A stretch of 64,000 nt of DNA from positions 1 to 64,000 of the forward strand of contig NZ_JAELVS010000001.1 of NCBI RefSeq assembly GCF_016427555.1. The letters are read 5' to 3'. Origin of the DNA: Marinobacter litoralis (lineage in GTDB: Bacteria; Pseudomonadota; Gammaproteobacteria; Pseudomonadales; Oleiphilaceae). The notes beneath the pieces are model-generated. The model worked only from the letters and a program-made list of their open reading frames with translations. It was not told the origin of the DNA and searched no databases. Below are positions 38,016 to 46,928 of this stretch, one piece after another (position 1 is the first letter of the stretch; each line of letters opens with the position of its first letter). Both the position numbers and the translations under genes were made by a program.

Positions 38016-38092
38016 GGGCCTATAGCTCAGTTGGTTAGAGCAGAGGACTCATAATCCTTTGGTCCCTGGTTCGAGTCCAGGTGGGCCCACCA
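38016..38092 (+). tRNA. tRNA with CAT anticodon, probably tRNA-Ile2 (lysidine type), possibly tRNA-Met
   Basis: A complete 77-nt cloverleaf: acceptor GGGCCTA/TGGGCCC with encoded CCA, D arm GCTCAGTTGGTTAGAGC, anticodon loop CTCATAA (anticodon CAT) on stem GAGGA/TCCTT, and T arm with GGTTCGAGTCC. The variable region TTGGTC resembles E. coli tRNA-Ile2 more than elongator Met tRNA. If so, TilS would convert C34 to lysidine so that it reads AUA. The amino-acid identity is less certain than the gene. Confidence 0.93.
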
Positions 38093-38108
38093 TAAGATTC
38101 AATGACTT

Positions 38109-38137
38109 AACCCGCCTCGCTGCGGGTTTTGTTGTTT
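38109..38137 (+). terminator. tRNA gene terminator
   Basis: AACCCGC (38109-38115) pairs with GCGGGTT (38122-38128) around a 6-nt loop, followed by TTTGTTGTTT. It lies 16 bp after the tRNA CCA end. Confidence 0.8.
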
Positions 38138-38322
38138 ATAAGGGACGCAATTCAAGCACTGCGGCAGCGCTAACCCGCGACTAACCTTCCCCTCTATTCG
38201 GCTGATAACACCGGCCAGAAACAAGCCTTAATGGCCATTTTCTCTTACAAATAAGCTGATGTTCTTCTATAGTTTCGCTTGTGCTTGGACAAAGTTGTGC
38301 ACGGCCATCTTAGGATAACCTG

Positions 38323-39465
38323 ATGACATCAAAGGCAGTTCGCCCTAATACTAACTCTGATTCGTTTCTTCACAACGAGACAGAGTTAATCCAATGCCTT
38401 TATGATTCGTTAGAACACCAAGCCGGGTTTCACAGATTCCTTTCAATGCTCGTTGATTCTGTCGGTGGGTGTGCTGCACAGCTCTCGTTTATCCGCCGAA
38501 CGCCAAGAGCTATTGATCATGTTTGGCATGCCGGGTTATCGGATGAATTCTTAACCTGGTATCTCGATAACAACATGATCGAGCACGATGCCGTTACAAA
38601 TTACGCAGTCACTCAGGAAGCAGGCCAATTTAACTCGGCTTTACCGCTCCTCAACGATGGCCCGCCCGGCGATGAATACGATCGCTGGGAGTCCGACCAA
38701 GACATGCTTGATTCGGCTTGGCTGGTTGTCGAATCCAATGATTCCCACATTACCTTACTAACTGTTCAGCGTACGTATGCACAGGGCGCCTATCAGCCAG
38801 AAGAAATAGCGGCCATGAATCGCTTGGTGCCGTTCATTAAACAAACAGTCGTTTTGGCTAAAAAGATTCACCAACACCCTAGGGCCGCTCAAACCCTCTG
38901 CGGCATCGCTGATCTCATTACCGAACCTGCGTTCATCCTGAACAACCGGGGAACAATAGTCACTGCTAATCAGCGCGGTGAGCAGCTTCTGGACCAAGAA
39001 GCCTGCATCAACCTTCGGCATGGGCGTTTGTACTTTGGAACCGATCAGCTCCGGAAATCATTTTTTAAAGCAATGGCCCGGGCAGCAGCAACAGTATGCA
39101 GTGAAGACACAGCTCTGCCGGAAACGCTGATCGTCAAGCGAGACGTTCTTTCGCCATTAGTCATGACCATCCGCCCTCTCGAACACAACGAGATACTCTC
39201 TGGCGGCGTACTGGTAACCATCGTTGACCTCAAAGCCCGGGCACTCCCAAGTGCCGAAGAAATAGTGAAGTACTACCCGCTGTCGCCAGCAGAAGGAAAA
39301 CTATGCGAAGGCCTGGTGGCAGGCTTGAGCCTGAAAGAAATAGCCGACCATCATCATAAAAGTGAAACAACAGTCCGCAGCTATTTGAAACAAGTCTTTC
39401 AAAAAACAGGATACAACCGGCAAGGTCAGTTGATTAGCGCAATACTTTTATCGACCTTGCGTTGA
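38323..39465 (+). CDS. LuxR-type helix-turn-helix regulator with PAS-like sensor region
   Basis: A 380-residue protein. The C-terminal 60 residues form a LuxR-type DNA-binding domain (YPLSPAEGKLCEGLVAGLSLKEIADHHHKSETTVRSYLKQVF). A PAS-like segment lies near 205-310 (ADLITEPAFILNNRGTIVTANQRGEQLL), and the N-terminal 200 residues resemble nothing specific. There is no receiver phospho-acceptor motif. The ligand is unknown. It lies upstream of a lipoprotein gene and the aupAB-like pair on the same strand and is a candidate regulator of them. G+C looks lower than in neighbouring housekeeping genes. Confidence 0.8.
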   Translation: MTSKAVRPNTNSDSFLHNETELIQCLYDSLEHQAGFHRFLSMLVDSVGGCAAQLSFIRRTPRAIDHVWHAGLSDEFLTWYLDNNMIEHDAVTNYAVTQEAGQFNSALPLLNDGPPGDEYDRWESDQDMLDSAWLVVESNDSHITLLTVQRTYAQGAYQPEEIAAMNRLVPFIKQTVVLAKKIHQHPRAAQTLCGIADLITEPAFILNNRGTIVTANQRGEQLLDQEACINLRHGRLYFGTDQLRKSFFKAMARAAATVCSEDTALPETLIVKRDVLSPLVMTIRPLEHNEILSGGVLVTIVDLKARALPSAEEIVKYYPLSPAEGKLCEGLVAGLSLKEIADHHHKSETTVRSYLKQVFQKTGYNRQGQLISAILLSTLR

Positions 39466-39635
39466 AGCACAGAGCACCCTTCCGCTTCTTATCAACCCTA
39501 TAAAGCCCCTCTAAAAAGTCATTAGAGTCACGTTTAATTACCCTTATATGAGGGTGGTTTGCTCCAAGACATCTTGCGTAAGCTATTGATTGCCCGCCCT
39601 TTGAATTAACGGATTTCCACTTGGAGCTGTAATCA

Positions 39636-41405
39636 ATGACGACACCTACCCGCTTGTTTAAGACGCACTCACTCTTGGCCTTGCTGTTTTTAGCTTTAAC
39701 TCTAGCCGCTTGCGGAGGCGGGGGCGGGGGCGGGGGCGGAAATGGAGATTCTTCCGGAGGGAGCTCAGGCACTGGAGCCAACGGATACAAGTGGCCAGAT
39801 GACCCCAAAAACCTTCAAATCGAAATGACGGTTAAGTCTTCCACCAGCACCGGAACGAATGTAGGCAAAATGGTTCTGTTTATGGCGCCGTCATCCACTG
39901 AGGCTTCAGGCTATGGACCCGCCGGATTCAATACCCGTGACCGTCAGAGGTTCAGCGGCTCCGACTTTGACAGCTATAGCTGGAAACCTAAGGGTAGCTC
40001 GCAGTATGAGATTACACTTAACTATGCCACTGGCGTCACAGATACCTTCCTACTGACAGCTCGGACAGCCGACTCAGGTACATATGCGGCCACGACGAGC
40101 TCCGGCGGAGGAAACTCGGGCACTTACCAAATAATTGGCATGCCGCTGAGTGACGGCCCGATGATTACGCCGGGATCTGATTCAAACGTTTCAGCATTCC
40201 CGGACAAGCTGAATAAAAATCAAATTCTTAACAACCAGTTCACAAGCAATACCAACATTGATTGGTTTTATGACACCCAACCCGGAGACCCGAAATTTTA
40301 CATGTACAGCGTAACAGGCGCGTCAAACGGCGAAGATGGTATCTATTTAGGCCGGGTCAATTCTGCGGGCGAGACTGTCGACCAAGTGAAGATCGATAAT
40401 GCAGACCTTCAATCGGCTGGGTTAGACAACGCGGACGCCAAAAACCTCTGGAGCAGCTCGGCACAAAAGCCCTACAGTGCTGTAGAAGGAGTGCAACGAA
40501 TCCGCCATGATCAAGCCAGTGGAAAATATACTCTCAGTGGCGGCGGACTGGGCTTTAGAAGCAACGGAACAGTCGCTATGTACACGGCAGACTCATCCGG
40601 ATTTCAACAAGCAGCCGCGCGAACCCTCGAGCGAAAGACATCCAGCTTTCTCGCAGCCGATACGATATTCAAAACCACCTCAGGAGCTCTGTCGCTGCAA
40701 GATGGGCAAGGCTTTGAACGATGCTCTGCAACCATGGGGCCGAATCAAAACCGCTACATGGCACTCAACTACAGTGGCGTGAGTTCAAGTTGGTGGGCAC
40801 GTATTGCCTCGCCCAAAGAAGAGGGAACCGTGATTGTGGGGGATGATGGTTTTATCTACGCCTTCACCTTCAGCGGCAATGCCGGGCTGGTAAGCAAAAT
40901 AAGTCCAACATGTGCGGTTAGTTGGACGACACCCATCGACGTTCTGCGTGATACCAATGAAATAGTTGCGTCGAGTTTTTTCCGTAAGCTTGGCGACCAA
41001 CTTTACTTCAGCATCCACGATAATATTGTCAACGGATCTAATTCGATTACCCGTTACAGCGTATATCGCGTAGACACCAACAGCGGAAATGTAACCGCAC
41101 TTATTAATCAACGCTGGCGTTATGGCCGTGATGTACGCTCTGATATTTACGACCTGGCAGTGGATACACAGGGCCGGTTGCTGGCTGTAACCGCTGGCGC
41201 ATTGCAGCGGCGAGATCCTGAAACATTTGAAGTATTATGGTCGATCAATGTTGAAGGCCCCGAAGGATTCCCAACCGAACTTACCAACAGCTCGGTTTCA
41301 CTGGCGCCGCTAACCGCATTGGATGATGGTTCTGTTGAGGTAGCTTCGATGTATCTTTTCAGTGCCGCCAAACTGACAGAACTTGATAAGGCAGTTGGTC
41401 TATAG
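39636..41405 (+). CDS. Exported lipoprotein of unknown function with poly-glycine linker
   Basis: A 589-residue lipoprotein with signal peptide and lipobox LAAC, then a run of glycines encoded by tandem GGGGGC units (about 39713-39740), then a Ser/Gly/Thr-rich linker. The rest is a large beta-rich domain; segments such as GDDGFIYAFTFSGNAGLVSKIS and DLAVDTQGRLLAVTAGALQRRDP look like beta-propeller blades. The family is not recognised. It lies between the LuxR-type gene and the FadL-like gene, all on the same strand, and ends at a hairpin. Confidence 0.75.
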   Translation: MTTPTRLFKTHSLLALLFLALTLAACGGGGGGGGGNGDSSGGSSGTGANGYKWPDDPKNLQIEMTVKSSTSTGTNVGKMVLFMAPSSTEASGYGPAGFNTRDRQRFSGSDFDSYSWKPKGSSQYEITLNYATGVTDTFLLTARTADSGTYAATTSSGGGNSGTYQIIGMPLSDGPMITPGSDSNVSAFPDKLNKNQILNNQFTSNTNIDWFYDTQPGDPKFYMYSVTGASNGEDGIYLGRVNSAGETVDQVKIDNADLQSAGLDNADAKNLWSSSAQKPYSAVEGVQRIRHDQASGKYTLSGGGLGFRSNGTVAMYTADSSGFQQAAARTLERKTSSFLAADTIFKTTSGALSLQDGQGFERCSATMGPNQNRYMALNYSGVSSSWWARIASPKEEGTVIVGDDGFIYAFTFSGNAGLVSKISPTCAVSWTTPIDVLRDTNEIVASSFFRKLGDQLYFSIHDNIVNGSNSITRYSVYRVDTNSGNVTALINQRWRYGRDVRSDIYDLAVDTQGRLLAVTAGALQRRDPETFEVLWSINVEGPEGFPTELTNSSVSLAPLTALDDGSVEVASMYLFSAAKLTELDKAVGL

Positions 41406-41411
41406 CAAATC

Positions 41412-41435
41412 CGGGGCTAGCAATGGCTAGCCCCG
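41412..41435 (+). terminator. Hairpin after the poly-glycine lipoprotein gene
   Basis: CGGGGCTAGC (41412-41421) and GCTAGCCCCG (41426-41435) form a perfect 10-bp stem with loop AATG, 6 bp after the stop. Only scattered T residues follow, so termination may be incomplete. Confidence 0.6.
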
Positions 41436-41649
41436 AAATCCCTCTCTGATACATTCCGCAACAAAACCACCACACACTTTCGCCCTTCTTATCTACACAG
41501 GCCATGCGGTTACCAAGCATACTGTGCGTACGTGGTATTACAGACATAACATACTGTCAAATATGCCAACGTCCTAAAGTGACAAGTGTCCTACACTGCA
41601 GCTTGACCAACCGTACCAGTCTCCTTGCGCACTCGCCGGGGCTGTACAC

Positions 41650-41658
41650 AACAACAAA
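41650..41658 (+). promoter_or_regulatory. CA motif in the leader of the aupA-like gene, possible Hfq/Crc operator
   Basis: AACAACAAA lies 8 bases upstream of the CGGAG Shine-Dalgarno (41666-41670) and 20 bases before the ATG. It matches the AAnAAnAA type of A-rich motif bound by Hfq with Crc in catabolite-repressed mRNAs, and the repeats in the CrcZ-like RNA of this window. Function is inferred from sequence and position. Confidence 0.5.
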
Positions 41659-41677
41659 GAGCGAACGGAGTGTATTA

Positions 41678-43015
41678 ATGGTTCTTCCTTCCCGATTTTC
41701 TGTACGGGCAACGACCCTTGCTGTTGCAGCTGTATCCGCTACCCTTTCCATGTCAGCGAACGCGAGCATGGGCAACATCGGTACCACCTACGGCGTCATG
41801 CCGGTTGACGTTGCTACCGCCCAATCGCTATCCATGTTTAATGACCAGGTTTCAGCAACTTACTACAACCCGGCCTCTCTGACTCGCGATACCCGTGGCG
41901 AACTCACCTCCGGTATTCTGCACGCCGAACAGGAACTCCGTTCGGACAACCCCAATGCCGATGGCGATGTGGTCTCGAGCTCACCTAGTCAGCACGTACT
42001 GATCGGTATGAAGACCAACCTCGGCTCGCTGACCCGATTCAAACACCCTATCTATCTTGGCTTTATTGCCGGTGTTGAAAAATACGGAAAAGAAATGCTG
42101 GCCTTTAAATCTGAAACCTCAGAAACCGGCCAGTACCTGCAGAACGGCAAAGAGCCGCTGTTCCTTAACGTGGGCGGTGCAACCCCGATCTGGCGCGGTA
42201 TTTCCGCCGGTGCCTCTGTGCGAATCACACTGGAAGCAGCAGCCCAGCTGGACGCGGTATCCACTCTGGGCGGCGAAACCAGCCGTGAGAGATTGGCCGT
42301 CAACGCCGAACCCACTCTGAAAACCATTTTGGGCACCAACATCGACTTTGGCAGCACCTTCTGCGGAAAAGAAGATTGTTTCCTCGATGGATGGGAAGCG
42401 GCACTGACTTATCGCACCAAGTCTTCCGCTAAAACCTCTGTGGGCTCCAATATCGTTGTTACCCAGACTATCCCGGATCCCGGCCTGAGTCTGACCGTAT
42501 CTACCATCGACTCGTTCCAGCCTGAAACCATCGTTCTCGGCACACAATATGTCGCAGACGGCTGGCGTGTGGGCGGCAGCATCGAGCAGCAGAACTGGTC
42601 TGAGCTCGAGGACGAGTTTTCACGAGACAGCATCAAAGACCAAGAGTCTGTCTCAGCGGGTAACCGCATCGGTTTCGATGACATCCTCGTTCCTCGCGTA
42701 GGTGCTGAGTACCAGCTGAACGAAAACTTTGCCCTTCGCGGTGGTATCGCTTACGAAGAATCTCCCCTGAAAACCACCAAGAACCCGGAACTCAACTACC
42801 TGGACACCGACAAGATCATCGTTGGCCTGGGCGTGAGCGCTACCTACAACCGGACACGACTGCTGGCCTTCCCGGTTCGTTTGGATCTTGGCTACCAGTA
42901 CCAACAACTACAAGAGCGGGACTTCACCCTGGTCGACTTTGACGGTAACGAAACCAACGTTACGGCCGACGGTGATATCCATGTAATCAGCGGCTCCATC
43001 ACCCTGAAGTTCTGA
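41678..43015 (+). CDS. aupA: FadL/OmpP1-family outer-membrane transporter, AupA-like
   Basis: A 445-residue outer-membrane beta-barrel of the FadL family, which takes up long-chain fatty acids and hydrocarbons. The ATG at 41678 has GGAG 7 bp upstream and gives a signal peptide ending in ANA-S. The mature start (MGNIGTTYGVMPVDVATAQSLSMFNDQVSATYYNPASL) resembles the FadL hatch, and ITLKF ends the last strand with a C-terminal Phe. An aupB-like lipoprotein gene follows by 13 bp. This arrangement resembles the alkane-utilisation pair aupAB of Marinobacter; the substrate is inferred. Confidence 0.75.
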   Translation: MVLPSRFSVRATTLAVAAVSATLSMSANASMGNIGTTYGVMPVDVATAQSLSMFNDQVSATYYNPASLTRDTRGELTSGILHAEQELRSDNPNADGDVVSSSPSQHVLIGMKTNLGSLTRFKHPIYLGFIAGVEKYGKEMLAFKSETSETGQYLQNGKEPLFLNVGGATPIWRGISAGASVRITLEAAAQLDAVSTLGGETSRERLAVNAEPTLKTILGTNIDFGSTFCGKEDCFLDGWEAALTYRTKSSAKTSVGSNIVVTQTIPDPGLSLTVSTIDSFQPETIVLGTQYVADGWRVGGSIEQQNWSELEDEFSRDSIKDQESVSAGNRIGFDDILVPRVGAEYQLNENFALRGGIAYEESPLKTTKNPELNYLDTDKIIVGLGVSATYNRTRLLAFPVRLDLGYQYQQLQERDFTLVDFDGNETNVTADGDIHVISGSITLKF

Positions 43016-43028
43016 GGAGAAGCAGGTC

Positions 43029-46000
43029 ATGAAACAATTTAAAACATTAGCACTGATCCCCGCCATGCTGCTTGCAGCATGCGGCGGCAGTGATGAGCAG
43101 GACATCAAGCAGAGCGTCAAGGATGCCAATCAATCTGTGTCGCTGGTATACTCCTACCCAATGGACGGCCAGGCCGATGTCAGCCCGAAAGCGGATATCG
43201 TGCTTCGCTTCTCCCATGCTATTGGCGACGATGAGGCGACGCTTGCCCAAAAGATTCAGGTCGAATCCAGCACTGGCAGCCCGGCCTTTAAGGTTACCAA
43301 GATTGATGGCGGAAAAAGCCTAAAACTCGAAATCGCCGAAGGCCAAACGCTTGCCAGCCGCGAAAGCTACTCAATTACCTTCAACGAGCCTCTGCTGACT
43401 GAAGGCGGTCGTGAGATCAACACTCCCAATGCGGTAGGCGAGCCGGGCATTCAGTTCGATACTCGCGGCGAATTCAGCGGTGTGGCTGAGCTGGCAGAAA
43501 CCTCTGACGAGTTTGGCGTTGCCTGGCAGGTGCCAGCAAACGGCACTGCCTTCGAAGCCGCGAACTTCTCTACCTTCCGCCTCGCTTTGACCCACCCGGT
43601 TCACCCGGAATGGCAAAAGCTCGGCGGCTCGATTGAGCTTCTGGACAAAAACGGCACTGCCGTACCCGCCACCGTCTTGGTAAAAGGCAACCGCGTCACC
43701 GTTGACCCGTGCGTCACCGAAGACCCGAAAGCCTGCGGTAGCAAAGACGACATACTGAATGCCGGCCAAGAGTACACGCTGAAGCTGAACAACCTCGCCA
43801 GCCTGACCAATGGCCCGGATGGCGCGCGTTTGAGCAAATCATTCAGTTTCACACCGCGTGCGACTGGCCCCACTGTTTTGCTGGAACAGCAAGCGGTAAA
43901 TTCTAACGGCGGAAATATTACCTCGGTATTGAACGGACAACCCGTTAACGGTGTTGTCCTGAATTCCGTACTTCAGGGCGTGACCGACTCTTCCCAGCAA
44001 ACCGGCTCACTGTTCGCTGAGCTGGCATACGCACCTTCATTCAAGGCGACTGAAGCTCTGCCCTTGCGTATTCCGAAGGGTAGCGTGTTGGAAAGCACCA
44101 GCTTGAACATCAAAGTTGGCGGCAAGATCCAGGCACTGAACGCCAAAGACGGCAGCAATCAGGAAACCGGCACGATCAAAGTAACCATGCTCTCTGATGC
44201 ATCCGGTTACATGGCTCCTAACCCTTATACGGACGACCTCAACGCACCGCGCCACATTACCCTATTCATGGATGTGTCCATGAATACTGAAGAGGAGATG
44301 CCAAACGCGGCGCTGTCTCAGGATCTGATGGGCGTAGAGCTACGTGGTATTGCCCTGGTCAAGGACGGCGTTCTCACAATTGATGCCATTGGTATGGTTG
44401 AACCCAACCTGCTGGGCCAAGAAGTTACCGATTCCACCATCGCGTTCCACCTTCAAGCAGCGACTGATGTTGATTCGGTACTCGACGCTGAGGTTTTACG
44501 CGAAATCGATAACACTCCGCCCAAATTGATGAGTTGGATGCCTGGCGATAAGGAAAATGCTATTCCTAATACACGCCAGTCGATACAACGCCCCGGCGAT
44601 CCAGTAATCCTGTTCTTTGATGAGCCGCTGGATCCTGCATCAATCGCTGGCGGTGTTTCGCTGTTAGCCGACGGTCAAGCACTAACCGTAGCCAACGGAA
44701 AGCTCAACACAGCTGTTGATGGAACAACGCTAACATTGAACCCAGAAGGCGGGTTAAAGGCTGGCGTTCAGTACAAAGTTTCGGCCTCGGGATTAACGGA
44801 CTTGGCTGGAAACGTTTACGTAAGCACGGCTGATGACCTCTCTTTCAGCCTTGATGGCCAGCGTGATGTTGCTTCAGATGCTCCGCCGATTGCCTTAACG
44901 ACTTACCCGGGCTTTCCTTGTGAAACCAATCACTCCAAGCTCGACTTAGAGAACAATGTTCTAGGGGAGTGTTATACAAGGGGTGCGGACTCAACTGAGG
45001 CGGACAAAGATACGACTACCGGTGGGGATTTCCTTCCTGTAAGCGAAATGCCCGCAGATCGTCCTATCATGGTCGTTTTTTCTCAGCCGATGAATATCGA
45101 CTCCATTCAGCTTGGCAAAACCTTTATCGTGAAAAAGGTTAACCCTGATGGAAGCGACATTGATGGGCCCGAGGGGGAAGTAACAGGTCGCCTTGAAAAG
45201 AATAGCCAACGCATTCGCTTCTACCCTGACGAGGCTTGGGAGAAAGATGCCTTCTATCAGTACACACTGGTTTCCAAGAGAGGTTCGGACACAGTCGCTG
45301 ACGCTGCATACTCCCAGTACTGCAACCCTGATCCAACTTCCATTTGTGGCATCAATAACTACCCGCTTAAAACTGATCTGCTGGAAGGTTTGAATGCGGG
45401 AGGTGGTGCTGGCCGTGAACCTGTCCAGTCTTTAAAAATCTACTTCAAGGGTGCAGAAGCACAAAACACAGTGTTTACAGCGCTTCGTAACTTGCCTGTT
45501 CGTGATGTAAACGCGAACTTTAAGATCGAAGATGAGCATGAACCCTTTGCTCACGAGCCAGATGGCAATGGTGGCTATCTGCCTTCTGCCAACGCGGCGA
45601 AGCTGCTCACCAACTACGGAGAGGAAAAGCAAGAAGCCCGGGTTGGGTGTGCAGTTGATGACCCAGACACAGACAAATGCGAGCGCAATAAGTTCATCTA
45701 TCAAACGTACGCGTTGAACACCGAGGTAATCGGAACAACGGTTATCGAGGAAGGTCCTGATAAAGGAAAAGATGCCTTAAAAGTGCTTTTGTATCCCACT
45801 ACAATAGCAACGTCTTCCCTGGATGTTCACCTTGAGCTGTTTAGCATCGTATCGAAAACCGGCGCTCAGGTGCTTCGGATGCGTTATGCGAAAGACCCCG
45901 AGTGTGTGGCAAGCGGCTCTGAATGCCCACGAGATCAATTAATCCCAGGCTACATTCTAGAGGGTGACAATGGGCAACCTGTATTCAAAACCAAAGTGGA

Positions 46001-46304
46001 CGTATTTCTCGATGCGCCTGACCTGAGATTAGAGTCAGCTCTGACCGCAGAGCACAACTTGTTTAATTACGAGTTCACGCTGGATCTGGTTGGCGATGTG
46101 ACTTTCTTCGATGACGGTCGTATGCAAATCGAGCAGTACAACCTGAATATTCCGGAAATAATGGTTAAATCCGAAGTTCTTTCCGGATTGGTGAAAAAAG
46201 AGATTCCACTAATCATTCCAGAGCGCGGGCTTTACCTGAATTTCATATCCAACCCTGTAAAAGATCTACCTCGGGAATACGAGCAGCAATCCGCTCCCCA
46301 GTAA
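43029..46304 (+). CDS. aupB: Large Ig-like-domain lipoprotein, AupB-like partner of the FadL homologue
   Basis: A 1091-residue lipoprotein (lipobox LAAC, then GGSDEQ). Three bacterial Ig-like (Big_5) segments are visible: VYSYPMDGQADVSPKADIVL near residue 40, SWMPGDKENAIPN with VILFFDEPLDPASI near 500, and RPIMVVFSQPMNIDSIQL near 680. No GxSxG lipase motif is seen, unlike the FadL-linked lipase VolA of Vibrio. It probably works with the FadL-like protein in hydrophobic substrate uptake. G+C drops from about 58% to about 44% after about 44,470. Confidence 0.7.
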   Translation: MKQFKTLALIPAMLLAACGGSDEQDIKQSVKDANQSVSLVYSYPMDGQADVSPKADIVLRFSHAIGDDEATLAQKIQVESSTGSPAFKVTKIDGGKSLKLEIAEGQTLASRESYSITFNEPLLTEGGREINTPNAVGEPGIQFDTRGEFSGVAELAETSDEFGVAWQVPANGTAFEAANFSTFRLALTHPVHPEWQKLGGSIELLDKNGTAVPATVLVKGNRVTVDPCVTEDPKACGSKDDILNAGQEYTLKLNNLASLTNGPDGARLSKSFSFTPRATGPTVLLEQQAVNSNGGNITSVLNGQPVNGVVLNSVLQGVTDSSQQTGSLFAELAYAPSFKATEALPLRIPKGSVLESTSLNIKVGGKIQALNAKDGSNQETGTIKVTMLSDASGYMAPNPYTDDLNAPRHITLFMDVSMNTEEEMPNAALSQDLMGVELRGIALVKDGVLTIDAIGMVEPNLLGQEVTDSTIAFHLQAATDVDSVLDAEVLREIDNTPPKLMSWMPGDKENAIPNTRQSIQRPGDPVILFFDEPLDPASIAGGVSLLADGQALTVANGKLNTAVDGTTLTLNPEGGLKAGVQYKVSASGLTDLAGNVYVSTADDLSFSLDGQRDVASDAPPIALTTYPGFPCETNHSKLDLENNVLGECYTRGADSTEADKDTTTGGDFLPVSEMPADRPIMVVFSQPMNIDSIQLGKTFIVKKVNPDGSDIDGPEGEVTGRLEKNSQRIRFYPDEAWEKDAFYQYTLVSKRGSDTVADAAYSQYCNPDPTSICGINNYPLKTDLLEGLNAGGGAGREPVQSLKIYFKGAEAQNTVFTALRNLPVRDVNANFKIEDEHEPFAHEPDGNGGYLPSANAAKLLTNYGEEKQEARVGCAVDDPDTDKCERNKFIYQTYALNTEVIGTTVIEEGPDKGKDALKVLLYPTTIATSSLDVHLELFSIVSKTGAQVLRMRYAKDPECVASGSECPRDQLIPGYILEGDNGQPVFKTKVDVFLDAPDLRLESALTAEHNLFNYEFTLDLVGDVTFFDDGRMQIEQYNLNIPEIMVKSEVLSGLVKKEIPLIIPERGLYLNFISNPVKDLPREYEQQSAPQ

Positions 46305-46327
46305 GTTAACAGGTTCTTTTACAACTC

Positions 46328-46357
46328 AGGCCAGCCCTTCGGGCTGGCCTTTTTATT
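46328..46357 (+). terminator. Intrinsic terminator of the aupAB-like operon
   Basis: AGGCCAGCCC (46328-46337) pairs perfectly with GGGCTGGCCT (46341-46350) around TTC, followed by TTTTATTT. It lies 23 bp after the stop. Confidence 0.9.
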
Positions 46358-46469
46358 TCTGCTGAAAAAACCCTCACAAGCGCCCTGCCCCAATCTCTGG
46401 CAAACTAGGCTCTATTGCGAGTAGGCCTGATCAGTTCAGGCAACATCCTATGATTAGGGGAGATGTGAA

Positions 46470-46928
46470 ATGCCCAGAGGGCTTCAATTGGCGTTTATTG
46501 CAATCGGTTTGGTGGTTATCGTGCTGTTGCTGGTTTATATCTGGCGACAGTCACGCTTGCTCAATGAAGAGCGGCTGCGCCAGAAAAAAGCGGCGGAGTT
46601 TCAGGCAAAGCGCAAAGAAGAAATGATAGAGAGCATCCGGATTATCGCTGCTGCCGTGGGCGAGGAGCAGGTGGAGTATTCCGAAGCTTGCTTGCGCCTC
46701 AAAGGGCTGTTGGATTACGTCGCGCCGGAACTCCTGTCGCAAGAACCGTATAACGTGTTTCAGTTGGTGCATGAGAAATTGGAACACATGCCCACCCACC
46801 GGGCGCGGAAGGCGGCGGATACGGAAATGGTGCAACAGATGGATGTGGAACGCTTTGCCGTAGAGAAAGAATATGCGGAACGTATTCGTCAGGCAGCGAG
46901 CGCTCTTCGACATGAGCGTTTCGAGTAG
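46470..46928 (+). CDS. DUF2489 family membrane protein
   Basis: A 152-residue protein of unknown function. One transmembrane helix (about residues 7-26) is followed by a charged coiled-coil segment and the DUF2489 domain (ESIRIIAAAVGEEQVEYSEACLRLKGLLDYV). The C-terminal part faces the cytoplasm by the positive-inside rule. It stands alone between two terminators. Confidence 0.85.
   Translation: MPRGLQLAFIAIGLVVIVLLLVYIWRQSRLLNEERLRQKKAAEFQAKRKEEMIESIRIIAAAVGEEQVEYSEACLRLKGLLDYVAPELLSQEPYNVFQLVHEKLEHMPTHRARKAADTEMVQQMDVERFAVEKEYAERIRQAASALRHERFE

Noticed and set aside
39434..39808. Minus-strand frame with a long proline run
   Set aside because: The prolines are the reverse reading of the GGGGGC glycine linker of the plus-strand lipoprotein; there is no ribosome-binding site or domain.
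43029..46304. VolA-type surface lipase paired with FadL
   Set aside because: No GxSxG nucleophile motif is seen, and the visible domains are Ig-like.
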